This document shows, in pieces, positions 1-9,144 of a stretch of DNA of 64,000 nt (positions are counted from its first letter, which is position 1; every line of letters begins with the position of its first letter). Under the pieces are notes generated by a model. It made no database searches. It saw nothing but the letters and a program-made list of their open reading frames with translations, and was not told the DNA's origin. The position numbers were made by a program, and so were the translations under genes. This DNA comes from Prescottella sp. R16 (GTDB lineage Bacteria > Actinomycetota > Actinomycetes > Mycobacteriales > Mycobacteriaceae), in contig NZ_CP130943.1 of NCBI RefSeq assembly GCF_030656875.1, positions 3,596,001-3,660,000 on the forward strand, in the 5' to 3' direction.

Positions 1-948
1 TCGGGTGCGGGCGGTGCGGTCCACGGGGCGCCGGTAGCGGTACGACAGCACCACCTCGGGGTGGTCGGTGAACTGCGCCCCCACCAGCGGCAGGTCGGCG
101 ACCACCGGGATGCCCAGTTCCGACAGGTGGCCGGCGTCCCCGATCCCGGACAGCATCAGCAGGTGCGGTGTCGCGATCGCTCCGGCCGTCACGACCACCG
201 TCGACGCCCGGATAGTGTGCGCCCGTTCCCCGTTCACCACCTCGATACCGGTCACCCGGTTTCCCTCGAAGACGATGCGGGTGACCGTCGTGTCGGCCCG
301 GACGGTCAGGTTGGGGCGACCCAGATGCGGCAACAGGTATGCGGTGGCCGGGCCGACCCGGACCCCGTCACGAATGTTGAGCGGCACCGGGCCGACACCG
401 TGCGCACCGGGCGCGTTCTTGTCCGGGTCCTCGGCATGTCCGGCGGCACGGGCCGCGTCGACGAATGCCGCGGAGATCGGATGCCAGTCCGATCGCGGTT
501 CCCGGCGAACCGGAATCGGGCCCGTGCTCCCGTGCCACGGTCCCGCGAAGTCGGAGTCCGTCTCGATCGCCCGGTAGTACGGGAGCACCTGCTCGTACGA
601 CCACGACGCCGGCCAGGTGTCGAAGTCGTCGACGGCGGCCCGCACGAAGTAGCCGCCGTTGACGGCACCCGAGCCGCCGAGGATCCGCCCGCGCGCGATC
701 CAGCCGGGGCGACCGTGGGCCAGCTCCACCGCGTACGGCCACACCCAACGACTGTCCGGCCCGACCGGCAGCACTCCCGCGTCCCGCAGCTCCTGGGGCA
801 GTTCGGCGGGAAGACGGTGTCCGGGACCGGATTCGACGAGTACGACGCTCCGGTGCGGGTCCTCGCTCAGCCGGGCCGCGAGCACACTGCCGCACGAACC
901 GCCGCCCACGACGACGACGTCCGCGAACTCGGGAACCCCCGCCGGCAC
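1..948 (-). CDS. mftG: MftG, GMC-family flavin oxidoreductase (3' end outside window)
   Basis: Partial: the C-terminal part lies before base 1. The visible 316 codons begin at a GTG one base after the mftF stop and show an FAD-binding Rossmann motif VVVGGGSCGSVLAARL near residue 13, followed by the GMC signatures GRILGGSGAVNGGYF and TAGAIATPHLLMLSGIG. These define the glucose-methanol-choline oxidoreductase fold, which binds FAD and oxidises alcohols or reduced cofactors. MftG is established as the mycofactocinol dehydrogenase that passes electrons from reduced mycofactocin to the respiratory chain. Position directly behind mftE and mftF in the same orientation supports the assignment over a generic choline dehydrogenase. 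Confidence 0.93.
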   Translation of the reverse strand, partial: MPAGVPEFADVVVVGGGSCGSVLAARLSEDPHRSVVLVESGPGHRLPAELPQELRDAGVLPVGPDSRWVWPYAVELAHGRPGWIARGRILGGSGAVNGGYFVRAAVDDFDTWPASWSYEQVLPYYRAIETDSDFAGPWHGSTGPIPVRREPRSDWHPISAAFVDAARAAGHAEDPDKNAPGAHGVGPVPLNIRDGVRVGPATAYLLPHLGRPNLTVRADTTVTRIVFEGNRVTGIEVVNGERAHTIRASTVVVTAGAIATPHLLMLSGIGDAGHLSELGIPVVADLPLVGAQFTDHPEVVLSYRYRRPVDRTARTR

Positions 949-949
949 G

Positions 950-2347
950 TCAGTTCCCGATGCGCGGCACCAGGGCGCGCAGGTCGCGGGACCGGATCGC
1001 GCCGAGCCACAGGCCCGCACCGTAGGCGAGGTCGTCGAGGCGCTTGAAGACGGTGTGCCGCACCGGGTCGAGGCCGCCGACGTCCCGATGCTCCGCCCAG
1101 TCGACGACACCCTCGACGACCGCGGCAACGGCCGTCAGATATCGGACGCGGCGCGAGAACAGCATCGCGACGAGCGTGATCGGCCAGTACGACCGGCACA
1201 ACGCGGACGCGAGCTGCCGCGCCCCGTGCCCGAAGCCGCGGGCAGCGAGGATCGCGGCGATGCGGGTGGGCTCGTCGAGCCGGGTGAACGTGCGGCGCAG
1301 CCGGGCCGTCGTGACCAGGAACGTCACGACCGCGGCGAGACCGCCGAGCCGGGTGCCGCTCGCGGCGGCCAGCACGGACGCCAACGTCCACTTCGACATC
1401 GCGACCGGTGCGGCGAGGCCGGCGTGCCGGTCCGCGAGGGGTGCCGCCCCGGTGCCGTAGAACACCTTGCGGGCGAACCAGGTCCGCAGCGAGACCCGGT
1501 GGTCGTGCGCGACGTGCGCGACCGGCTCGTAGCGCAGCCGCCGGCCCGCGTCCTGCAGCCGCCAGCACAGGTCGACGTCCTCGGCGACGTGCATCGTCTC
1601 GTCGAATCCGCCGAGATCGGTGAGGACGTCGCGGCGCACCACCATCGCGGCGCTCGGCACGTACGACACGGGGCTGCCGGCGCGGACCGCGGACTCCTTG
1701 CGGCCCAGGTCCAGGGACGACCGGGTGTGCTCGTAGCGGGCCAGCACCGACCCGCCCGGACGGAGTGCCACGATGCGGGGGGCTACGAGCGCGACCGCCG
1801 GATCGCTGAAGTGCCCGAGCAGCAGCTCCAGCCAGCCCTTGCACGGCACCACGTCCGAGTCCAGGAACGCCACGAGAGGTGTCGTCGCCGACAGCAGTCC
1901 CGTGTTGCGGGCCGCGGCGGGACCGCGGGACGTCTCGTGCCGGACGACGGTGACACCGGTGGTGCCGTCCGGCGGCTCCGCTACCTCGAGCGGGACGACG
2001 GAGCCGTCGTCGACGACGATCACGGTGAGCCCGCGCAGCGCCGGCAGCAGCCGGGCGAGACCGTCGACGTTGTCACGGACCGGGACCACGACGGTGACGT
2101 CGGACGGAGCCGGGGAACTCATCGGGCGGGGGTGCGCGATCCCGGAGTCCAGGAGCCTCCGGGCGACGGCGGCGGTGCTGCGGTCGACGACCTCGAGATG
2201 CCCGTCGCCGATCATGTCGGCGGCGGCAGGAGCGAGGGTGAGCATGCGCAGCGGGGATCCGCCGATGAGGACCCGGCCGCCGGAACGGGTACGGGTGGTG
2301 GGGTCGATACGGACTCCGAATCCGTCGGGCAATCGAGCGTCGGACAT
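950..2347 (-). CDS. mftF: MftF, mycofactocin glycosyltransferase (GT2)
   Basis: A 465-residue family 2 glycosyltransferase. The GT-A core is visible as VVPVRDN (about 87-93), VVDDGS (111-116), [10 protein letters not shown] (141-150) and the metal/nucleotide-binding FLDSD (161-165), followed by an ED acceptor motif ([11 protein letters not shown]) and hydrophobic C-terminal segments that suggest membrane association. MftF is known to add beta-1,4-linked glucose units to the mycofactocin precursor. The first 80 residues form the extra N-terminal region typical of MftF. The ATG shares one base with the mftE stop (TGATG), so translation is probably coupled. The reading frame stays open upstream of this ATG, but that part has no family resemblance and runs inside mftE. 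Confidence 0.94.
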   Translation of the reverse strand: MSDARLPDGFGVRIDPTTRTRSGGRVLIGGSPLRMLTLAPAAADMIGDGHLEVVDRSTAAVARRLLDSGIAHPRPMSSPAPSDVTVVVPVRDNVDGLARLLPALRGLTVIVVDDGSVVPLEVAEPPDGTTGVTVVRHETSRGPAAARNTGLLSATTPLVAFLDSDVVPCKGWLELLLGHFSDPAVALVAPRIVALRPGGSVLARYEHTRSSLDLGRKESAVRAGSPVSYVPSAAMVVRRDVLTDLGGFDETMHVAEDVDLCWRLQDAGRRLRYEPVAHVAHDHRVSLRTWFARKVFYGTGAAPLADRHAGLAAPVAMSKWTLASVLAAASGTRLGGLAAVVTFLVTTARLRRTFTRLDEPTRIAAILAARGFGHGARQLASALCRSYWPITLVAMLFSRRVRYLTAVAAVVEGVVDWAEHRDVGGLDPVRHTVFKRLDDLAYGAGLWLGAIRSRDLRALVPRIGN

Positions 2348-3027
2348 CAGACCAGTCTCCCACCCGGCCCCGGGTGCCACCGCTCGACCGCCGCCCTCGC
2401 CCGGGTGACGAGGCCGTCGAACAGACGCTGCCCCTCCTCGGCGGACGCGCCGGTGGGGTCGCCGAGAATCCCGTTGGTGGTGGCCGCGATCATCCCCCCG
2501 GCCCGCAATCGCGGCATCAGGTCGGCGATCGGTTCGGTGTTCCCGACCTCGGCCCGGTCCGGCACGACGGCGTCCGGGTGCAGGTGCAGCAGCAGTGACG
2601 TCTCGGTACGGCCGGCGTGCGCGTCCGCACCGGGCACGGCGCACGGCCACCACGTCACGTCCCGGCCCTCGTAACGCAGCAGGTCGACGGCCTTCGCGAG
2701 GGACGGACCGTTGCCGCCGTGCCCGTTGACGAACACCACGCGCCGCGCCCACCGGCACACCGACCGCCCGTACTCGACCAGCAGCAGTTCGAGCGCGGCG
2801 CTGCCGATCGAGATCGTGCCCGCGAAACCCTCGTGCTCACCGCTCGCTCCGTATTCGATCGGCGGCGCCACCTCCACCTCGCCCAGCGCCTGCACGACGG
2901 CCGACGCGATCCGGGTGTCCGTGTCGAGCGGCAGGTGCGGGCCGTGCTGCTCGAACGAGCCCACCGGCACCGCGACCGTCAACTCGTCACGCGCGACGTC
3001 GGGCCAGGGAATGCGGGCGAGAGACAT
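2347..3027 (-). CDS. mftE: MftE, creatininase-family mycofactocin precursor peptidase
   Basis: A 226-residue creatininase-family metallohydrolase. Visible metal-binding motifs are [16 protein letters not shown] (23-38), GEHEGFAGT (63-71), NGHGGN (101-106) and [11 protein letters not shown]. MftE releases the C-terminal Val-Tyr-derived moiety (AHDP) from MftC-modified MftA. In many genomes mftE follows mftD directly; here it lies about 8 kb away on the same strand, with the oxidoreductases, helR and a phosphatase in between. It therefore needs its own promoter, presumably in the 130-base gap divergent to the phosphatase gene. The ATG was chosen because the family begins close to this sequence; the frame remains open 20 codons further upstream. 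Confidence 0.93.
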   Translation of the reverse strand: MSLARIPWPDVARDELTVAVPVGSFEQHGPHLPLDTDTRIASAVVQALGEVEVAPPIEYGASGEHEGFAGTISIGSAALELLLVEYGRSVCRWARRVVFVNGHGGNGPSLAKAVDLLRYEGRDVTWWPCAVPGADAHAGRTETSLLLHLHPDAVVPDRAEVGNTEPIADLMPRLRAGGMIAATTNGILGDPTGASAEEGQRLFDGLVTRARAAVERWHPGPGGRLV

Positions 3028-3158
3028 CGGTCGATCGTAGGTCCCGGCGCACCGGAGACGATCTCTCGCACCGCAGCACGATCCCACTGGACGAGAGTGT
3101 CCCCCGTCACAATCGGAGCTGCACCTACGTTCGTCCGAAACGACCGGAAAGGCTGCCC

Positions 3159-3995
3159 GTGAAACCTGGACCCACCGCCGAATCCGCTCCGACCCGGCAG
3201 TTCACGCTGCAGGGAGCCCACAACGTCCGAGACCTCGGGGGATACGCCACCACCGACGGGCGGTCGACCGTATGGGGCCGGGTGTTCCGGGCCGGCAGTC
3301 TCAGCGCACTCACGGCGGACGACGTCCGTGCGCTGGAAGGTGCCGGCGTGGGCACGGTCGTCGACTTCCGCGGCGCCGACGAAATCGCGAAGGCAGGCCC
3401 GGACATGCTCCCCGCCGGGGTCGCGCGGGTCGACATCCCGCTGCTCGACGAGAGCACCCAGCTCCTGTCGGAAGCCATCCAATCGGCGATGGCGACGGGA
3501 AACGGAACCGCGATGGAGAAGATGCTCGGCAACGGACGAGCACAGCGCATCGGGTACGAGAGCTTCGTCGACCAGCTCGGCAAGCCCGAGACCATGGCGG
3601 GCTATGCGGAAACGTTGCGGCTCATCGCGAACTCCGACGATGCGCTCGTCTTCCACTGCACCGCGGGCAAGGACCGTACCGGCATGATGGCTGCACTTCT
3701 GCTCGGGCTGCTCGGCGTCCCCGACGAGACGATCGTCGACGACTTCGTTCTCTCCAACGAGTACAACCGGGAACGCAACGACAAGACCTATGCGTTCCTC
3801 TCCGGGAAAGGCGTCGACGTCGAACTCGTCCGCCCGCTGACCGAGCAGAGCCCCGGCAAGATCCGCCCGGTGCTCGAGGCCGTCCACGATCGGTACGGCG
3901 GCTGGGACGAATTCGCGGCGACCGTCCTCGGCCTCGACCCTGCTACACCGGCGAGGCTCCGGGACACGCTGCTCACCCGGCGCGCATTCCGGTAG
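3159..3995 (+). CDS. Protein tyrosine/serine phosphatase, PtpB-like
   Basis: A 278-residue phosphatase of the tyrosine/serine (Y_phosphatase3, PtpB-type) family. It has the P-loop HCTAGKDRTG (166-175, nucleophile Cys167) and the N-terminal NVRDLGGY signature (22-29) that precedes the fold in this family. Such enzymes remove phosphate from Tyr/Ser residues or phosphoinositides; M. tuberculosis PtpB is the best-known relative and is secreted without a classical signal. No signal peptide is visible here. Start is a GTG about 7 bases after a GGAAAGG ribosome-binding site. The gene diverges from mftE and its 3' end overlaps the convergent helR gene by 23 bases. The substrate cannot be deduced. Confidence 0.85.
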   Translation: MKPGPTAESAPTRQFTLQGAHNVRDLGGYATTDGRSTVWGRVFRAGSLSALTADDVRALEGAGVGTVVDFRGADEIAKAGPDMLPAGVARVDIPLLDESTQLLSEAIQSAMATGNGTAMEKMLGNGRAQRIGYESFVDQLGKPETMAGYAETLRLIANSDDALVFHCTAGKDRTGMMAALLLGLLGVPDETIVDDFVLSNEYNRERNDKTYAFLSGKGVDVELVRPLTEQSPGKIRPVLEAVHDRYGGWDEFAATVLGLDPATPARLRDTLLTRRAFR

Positions 3996-6168
3996 ACCCC
4001 GGGACAGCCCTCGCCGCCGCCCCGTCCAGCACCGGCGGCAACGGTCCGCGATGCAGGATGCCGAGCCGCTGTGTGGCCCGGGTGAGCGCCACGTACAGGT
4101 CCGCGGCGCCGCGCGGGCCGTCGGCGAGGATCCGGTCCGGATCGACGACGAGGACCGCGTCGAACTCGAGCCCCTTCGTCTCCGACGCCGGCACCGCGCC
4201 CGGCACGTCCGGCGGCCCGATCACGATGCACGTACCCTCGCGGCCCGCCTCGTCGGCCACGAACTCCTCGACAGCAGCACGCAGTTCGCTCTCGGAGACC
4301 CGGCGGGACCACGGTGCGACGCCACATGCCCGCACCGACTCCGGCGCCGGAAGCTCCGGCGCGAACTCGGCGAGCACCGCCGCCGCGACAGCCATGATCT
4401 CCGCCGGTGTCCGATAGTTCACCGTCAGCGACCGGTACACCCACCGCCCCGGCACGTATCGGTCGAACACGTCCGCCCACGCGGAGGCTCCCGCCGCCGA
4501 ACGGCGCTGCGCCAGATCCCCCACCACCGTGAACGACCGGCTCGGGCAGCGCCGCATCAGCACCCGCCAGTCCATCTCCGACAATTCCTGCGCCTCGTCC
4601 ACCACGACGTGCCCGTACGTCCAGTCCCGGTCCACCGCGGCACGTTCGGCCAGCTCCCGGGTGTCGCGGTCGGCGAACCGCTCCGCCAGTCCCTCCGCGT
4701 CGAGCACATCGGTGGCGAACAGTCGCAGATCGTCGTCTTCCATGTGATCGGCCCGCGCGACGAGACCGTCGAGCACTGCCGCCGCATGCGCCGTGCGCCG
4801 TGCGTGTTCCCGTGCCGCCTCGACGTCGACCGAGGTGTCCCCACCGAGCAGTTCCGCGAGCTCGTCGAGCAACGGCACGTCCGACACCGTCCAGGCCGCA
4901 CCGTCCGATCGACGCAACCGCGGGTCCGCGCCCGCCGCCCGCAGCCGCGACGGCGATGTATACAGTTGCGCGAGCACCGTTTCCGGCGTCAAGGTCGGCC
5001 ACAACTCGTCGAGCAGCGCGGTGAAGGCGGCGTCGTCGGCGAGTTCGCCCCGCAGGTCATCGCGCAGCCGTTCCCACGCCGCCCGGTCCGTCCGGCTCAG
5101 CCAGCCCTTCCCGATCCGTCCGATCGCCCGCTCCGTGAGCGCCCACGTCACGACGTCCACGAACACGGCACGCGCCCGATTGTGCGGCAGCCCGCTCGCC
5201 CGCGCCTCGTCCCGCGCCCATCCCGCGATCTCGGCATCGAACCGCACCTCGACGTTCGACAGCGTCACCGGAACCGGACCGTCCGGTAACCGCTGCCGGT
5301 CCGCGACGGCCACCGCCAGCGCGTCGGCCATCGACAACGCCCCCTTGAGCCGGGCCACCTCCGCGGCGTCCGTCGCCGTCGCCGACAGCCCGGGCAGCAG
5401 CGTGCCCGGGGTCGCGAACACGACATCGGATTCCCCGAGCGACGGCAGCACCCGGCCGATGTGGTGCAGGAACGACCGGTTCGGCCCCACCACCAGGACA
5501 CCACTGCGCTGCAAGCGTTCCCGCTGCGTGTACAGCAGATAGGCCACCCGGTGCAGCGCCACCACCGTCTTGCCGGTACCCGGACCGCCCTCGACGACCG
5601 TCACCCCCGGATGCTCGAGCCGGATGATCTCGTCCTGCTCGGCCTGGACGGTGGCGACGATGTCGCGCATGCCCTCCCCACGTGGCGCGGAGACCGCCGC
5701 GAGAAGTGCCGCGTCCCCACCGCTCTCGATATCGGGCCGACCCAACGTCTCGTCGGAGTAGGAGACGAGTGTCCTTCCCCGGCTGTGGAACTGGCGTCGC
5801 CGTCGCATCCCTTCCGGGTGCGCGGCGGTCGCCGTGTAGAACGGCCGCGCCGCCGGCGCCCGCCAGTCGAGCAGCAGCGGCTCGTACTCGTTCGCGTCGT
5901 CGAAGATTCCGATCCGCCCGATGTACCGCCGCTCCCCCGATTCGGTGTCCAACCGCCCGAAGCACAGGCCGGCCTCGGCCACGTCGAGCCGCCTCGCCTC
6001 CCGCGCCAGCGTGTGCACCTCGACGTCCCGATCCACCAGCGTCCCGCCGTCGCTGCGCAGCGCCGCCCGGTACCGGCCGGCCACCCGGGCCCGCTCGGCG
6101 TCCAGTCGCCGGTACAGGTCCTCGACACGGTCCCGTTCCGTGTCCAGCTCACCGTCGTGTCGTGTCAT
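3973..6168 (-). CDS. helR: HelD/HelR-type RNA polymerase-associated superfamily 1 helicase
   Basis: A 731-residue UvrD-like SF1 protein of the HelD class. It shows an N-terminal coiled arm (about 1-60), a Q-motif region VQAEQDEIIRLEHPG (174-188), Walker A GGPGTGKT (194-201), Walker B VVVDEAQEL, SLTVNYRTPAEI, and a C-terminal YVALTRATQRLGIL motif. HelD proteins bind RNA polymerase and recycle stalled complexes; the actinobacterial HelR subgroup displaces rifamycins from RNA polymerase and confers tolerance. The upstream RAE (6246-6266) makes HelR the specific assignment. The ATG at 6168 follows GGGGAAC. It lies inside the mycofactocin locus and converges with the phosphatase gene. Confidence 0.88.
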   Translation of the reverse strand: MTRHDGELDTERDRVEDLYRRLDAERARVAGRYRAALRSDGGTLVDRDVEVHTLAREARRLDVAEAGLCFGRLDTESGERRYIGRIGIFDDANEYEPLLLDWRAPAARPFYTATAAHPEGMRRRRQFHSRGRTLVSYSDETLGRPDIESGGDAALLAAVSAPRGEGMRDIVATVQAEQDEIIRLEHPGVTVVEGGPGTGKTVVALHRVAYLLYTQRERLQRSGVLVVGPNRSFLHHIGRVLPSLGESDVVFATPGTLLPGLSATATDAAEVARLKGALSMADALAVAVADRQRLPDGPVPVTLSNVEVRFDAEIAGWARDEARASGLPHNRARAVFVDVVTWALTERAIGRIGKGWLSRTDRAAWERLRDDLRGELADDAAFTALLDELWPTLTPETVLAQLYTSPSRLRAAGADPRLRRSDGAAWTVSDVPLLDELAELLGGDTSVDVEAAREHARRTAHAAAVLDGLVARADHMEDDDLRLFATDVLDAEGLAERFADRDTRELAERAAVDRDWTYGHVVVDEAQELSEMDWRVLMRRCPSRSFTVVGDLAQRRSAAGASAWADVFDRYVPGRWVYRSLTVNYRTPAEIMAVAAAVLAEFAPELPAPESVRACGVAPWSRRVSESELRAAVEEFVADEAGREGTCIVIGPPDVPGAVPASETKGLEFDAVLVVDPDRILADGPRGAADLYVALTRATQRLGILHRGPLPPVLDGAAARAVPGSTGMRAG

Positions 6169-6245
6169 CCGTTCCCCACTCTCTCGTCCCCGCGATCGCA
6201 TCGCCCCAGGTGGCGACCCCGGAGGAGAGAGTGTGCAGCACCACC

Positions 6246-6266
6246 GGGGCCTTGCCGCAAGGCCCC
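6246..6266 (-). promoter_or_regulatory. Rifamycin-associated element (RAE) in the helR leader
   Basis: A perfect inverted repeat with 10-base arms GGGGCCTTGC and GCAAGGCCCC around a single central base. It closely matches the RAE known upstream of rifamycin-inactivating genes and helR in actinomycetes. It lies about 80 bases upstream of the helR ATG and 6 bases downstream of the -10-like TATAGC, so it would fall at the 5' end of the transcript, consistent with control during early transcription. Confidence 0.85.
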
Positions 6267-6272
6267 GGGTGC

Positions 6273-6278
6273 GCTATA
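6273..6278 (-). promoter_or_regulatory. Candidate -10 element of helR
   Basis: TATAGC on the minus strand within CTCTATAGCGC, 6 bases before the RAE. No convincing -35 is visible (the upstream stretch is pyrimidine-rich). Spacing would put the start site at or beside the first base of the RAE. Confidence 0.45.
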
Positions 6279-6347
6279 GAGTGAAAGGGGAAAGGGAACG
6301 GTTCCCGACCGTGTCCTCCCTGTCCTCCCGTGTCCTCCGGTTCCCGG

Positions 6348-8309
6348 CTACAGGCTCACCGCCACGCGATGCCCCTCGAGCACGGCCGCGTGCGAGCGCC
6401 GCGGCGTCACCGCGTCACCGATCCGGTGCACCTCGAATGCGACGGTCTCGTTGCCGGACAGCGCTTTCCAGAGATCGTCGTCGGGTTCCTGATGCGTCGC
6501 GCACACCACGGCGTCGAAGATGTCCGTCCGCTCGGTGCCGGTGAGGTGGTTCGCGAGCGTCACCCGCAGACCCGCCTCGACGTTCTCGACCGGACACGCC
6601 ACCGTCACGTCCGTCCACTGCTCGATCCCGGCCCGGTGGGCCCGCTGCTGCCAGCCCTCGGTGTCGAGGGTGATCCCCAGATCCTGTCCGACGATCATCG
6701 CGGGCGTCGCGATCGTCACCGCAGCGCCGCGTGCCGCCAGGGTCTCCGCCGTCGACGGCCCCTGCTGGAAACCGAGCTCGTCGACCACCAGCACCCGGCC
6801 GGTCGGGAACGCCTGCCCGTCCAGCACCTCCCGGGCGTGCACGACCGCCGGTACGTCCCCGGCCCACCACGGCCGCACCGGGCGCGCCCCCGTCGCCACC
6901 ACGACGACGTCCGGGGCGTCTACAAGGACAGCCCCCACTGTTACCTCACTACCGGTCACGATTCGGACCCCCGCACGCACACAGGCCCGTTCGAGGTTGC
7001 GGGTCAGCTCCCCCAGCTCGCTGCGTCCCGCCGCCGACGCCGCGACCCGGTTCTGGCCGCCCACCCGGTCGGCCCGCTCGTACAGTGTCACCCGGTGCCC
7101 GCGTTCGGCCGCGGTCGACGCCGCCGACAGACCCGCCGGCCCACCCCCCACCACGACCACCCGCCGGCCCCGCACCGACGGCGCCGGCAGCGGAACGGAT
7201 TCCCTTCCGGCACGCGGATTCTCGACACAACCGAGCCAGCGGCCCAGGCCCATGCGTCCGACGCACTCCTGATTGCACGACAGACACGTGCGGATCTCGT
7301 CGCCGACGCCGCGTCGCGCCTTCGCCACGAACTCCGGGTCGGCGATCTGGCCGCGCACCACCCCCACCAGATCACACCGGCCGTCCACGAGAGCCTGCTC
7401 CGCCTCCGCGGGTTCCTTGATCCGGCCCACCCCGATCACCGGCAGGTCGATCGCATCCCGGATCGCCTCCGCGATGTGCAGCGCGTACCCGCGCGGGGTC
7501 GCCATCGACGGTTCCACCAGGTGCAGGGTCGCGGTCGCCATTCCCATCGTGGTGTTGACGTAGTCCACCGCGCCGGTCGACTCGACGAGCCGGGCGGTCG
7601 CGACCGCCTCGTCCGGCACGATGCCACCGGGCAGCCGTTCGTCACCGGTGAGCCGCACCCCCACGATCGCCTCCGGTCCGATCGCGGCACGGACGGCCGC
7701 GATCACCTCGAGCAGGAACCGGGCCCGATTCGCGAGCGGGCCACCGTAGTCGTCGGTGCGCCGGTTGGTACCGGACGCCAGGAAACCGCGGATCAGCGAC
7801 GACTGCGAGCACTGCAGTTCGACGCCGTCGAATCCGCCGTCGCGGCACCGGCGGGCGACCGCCGCATACGCGGCCACCAGTTCGCGGATCTCGGTGTGTA
7901 CCAGCTGTTTCGGCACCTCCCGGAACAGCGGGTCCGGGACCGGACTGGGGGCGAGCAGCGGCCGCCGCGAATACATGCCCGACCCCTGGCCGCCGTTGTG
8001 GTTGAGCTGCGCGACGATCACCGCACCGTGGCCGTGCACGGCGTCGGTGATCGCCCGGTAGCCGGTGAGCACGTCCGGCCGATACCCGTGGATCACCTTC
8101 TCGTACGGCCAGTCCGACGGGTGGACGCAGTGCTCCTCGGTGACGATCATCCCCACCCCGCCCGCGGCCCGCGCCGCGTAGTACGCGGCGTGCTGCGCGG
8201 TGGGCAGGCCCTCCCGCGCACTGTTGGTCAGGTGCGCGGTGAACACCACCCGGTTGCGCAGCGTGTGCGCACCGAGGCGGAGCGGGGAGAACAACCGGGG
8301 ATACTGCAT
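6348..8309 (-). CDS. Mycofactocin-system FadH/OYE-family oxidoreductase (type 2)
   Basis: A 653-residue protein built like 2,4-dienoyl-CoA reductase: N-terminal FMN TIM barrel of the Old Yellow Enzyme family (about 1-335), a [4Fe-4S] cysteine set C342-x2-C345-x3-C349-x11-C361, then FAD/NAD(P) Rossmann domains starting with GGGPAGLSAA (388-397). Members of this architecture recur beside mft genes and are presumed to link mycofactocin redox chemistry to NAD(P)H or enoate substrates; the physiological substrate is unknown. It ends a run with the SDR gene (13 bases upstream) and the second OYE protein. ATG start at 8309; the family begins at this point. Confidence 0.87.
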   Translation of the reverse strand: MQYPRLFSPLRLGAHTLRNRVVFTAHLTNSAREGLPTAQHAAYYAARAAGGVGMIVTEEHCVHPSDWPYEKVIHGYRPDVLTGYRAITDAVHGHGAVIVAQLNHNGGQGSGMYSRRPLLAPSPVPDPLFREVPKQLVHTEIRELVAAYAAVARRCRDGGFDGVELQCSQSSLIRGFLASGTNRRTDDYGGPLANRARFLLEVIAAVRAAIGPEAIVGVRLTGDERLPGGIVPDEAVATARLVESTGAVDYVNTTMGMATATLHLVEPSMATPRGYALHIAEAIRDAIDLPVIGVGRIKEPAEAEQALVDGRCDLVGVVRGQIADPEFVAKARRGVGDEIRTCLSCNQECVGRMGLGRWLGCVENPRAGRESVPLPAPSVRGRRVVVVGGGPAGLSAASTAAERGHRVTLYERADRVGGQNRVAASAAGRSELGELTRNLERACVRAGVRIVTGSEVTVGAVLVDAPDVVVVATGARPVRPWWAGDVPAVVHAREVLDGQAFPTGRVLVVDELGFQQGPSTAETLAARGAAVTIATPAMIVGQDLGITLDTEGWQQRAHRAGIEQWTDVTVACPVENVEAGLRVTLANHLTGTERTDIFDAVVCATHQEPDDDLWKALSGNETVAFEVHRIGDAVTPRRSHAAVLEGHRVAVSL

Positions 8310-8322
8310 ACAGCGGACTGTG

Positions 8323-9135
8323 TCAGACCTTCGTGTTGCCCTGGTCCAGCGCCACCTGGCTCGCGGTCACCGTCTTGGCGCCGTCCCCGGCCAGCCACAG
8401 CACGGCGTCGGTGATGTCGTCGGGATCGGCGATCGGCTTCTCCATGAGGATCGGCGCGAAACTCGGGCCGTAGTGCGGGAACTTCTGCAGCATCGCTCCG
8501 GCACCCGGATCGGTGCCCATGTGCGTGTTCACGCCGTACGGATGGATCGAGTTGACCCGAATCCGGTACTCGCCCAGTTCCTTCGCCGCCGCCTGCGTCA
8601 AACCGACCAGGCCGAACTTGGACGCCGCGTAGTGCGCCTGGCCCGGCAGCGCCTTGATGCCCGCGACCGAGCTGACGAGAATGATCGACCCGCCGTTACC
8701 GGCCTCGATCATCGCCGGCACTGCCGCCTTGAGCGTCTTGAACGCGCCGGTCAGGTTGATGTCGATCAGCGTCTCCCACTGCTCGTCGGACATCTCCCAG
8801 AAGCGGTTCCAGTTGCACACACCGGCATTCGCGATCACGACGTCGAGCCGGCCGAACTGCTCCACCCCGGCATCGACGACGGCCTTCAGTGCTGCGCTGT
8901 CGCGGACGTCGGCCTCACGCGCGTAGATCTTGGCGCCCTCGGCCTCCACCAGACGGACCGTCTCGGCCAGATCGTCCGCGGTCGCGGCATCGTACGTATT
9001 GTCGGCCGCGACGCCCTTGCACACGTCGACCGCGATGATCGTTGCGCCCTCGCGTGCCAGCCGGACCGCGTGCGTCCGCCCCTGGCCTCGGGCCGCGCCC
9101 GTGATGAACGCAACCTTGCCGTCGAACTGTCCCAC
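8323..9135 (-). CDS. Mycofactocin-coupled SDR-family dehydrogenase
   Basis: A 270-residue short-chain dehydrogenase/reductase. TGAARGQG (12-19) is the dinucleotide-binding motif, NAG is at 103-105, and the catalytic Ser155/156, Tyr169 and Lys173 are present. Residues 41-66 (VAADNTYDAATADDLAETV...) form the insertion near the nicotinamide pocket that marks mycofactocin-coupled SDRs. In these enzymes NAD is bound non-exchangeably and reoxidised by mycofactocin rather than free NAD (established for carveol dehydrogenase-type relatives). An alcohol oxidation is expected; the substrate is not readable from sequence. GTG start after GGAGA. Flanked on both sides by OYE/Fe-S oxidoreductases. Confidence 0.92.
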   Translation of the reverse strand: MGQFDGKVAFITGAARGQGRTHAVRLAREGATIIAVDVCKGVAADNTYDAATADDLAETVRLVEAEGAKIYAREADVRDSAALKAVVDAGVEQFGRLDVVIANAGVCNWNRFWEMSDEQWETLIDINLTGAFKTLKAAVPAMIEAGNGGSIILVSSVAGIKALPGQAHYAASKFGLVGLTQAAAKELGEYRIRVNSIHPYGVNTHMGTDPGAGAMLQKFPHYGPSFAPILMEKPIADPDDITDAVLWLAGDGAKTVTASQVALDQGNTKV

Positions 9136-9144
9136 CGTGTTCTC

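Noticed and set aside
61..1047. Plus-strand open frame opposite mftG
   Set aside because: The minus strand encodes a clear GMC oxidoreductase; the plus product is Arg/Pro-rich and motif-free.
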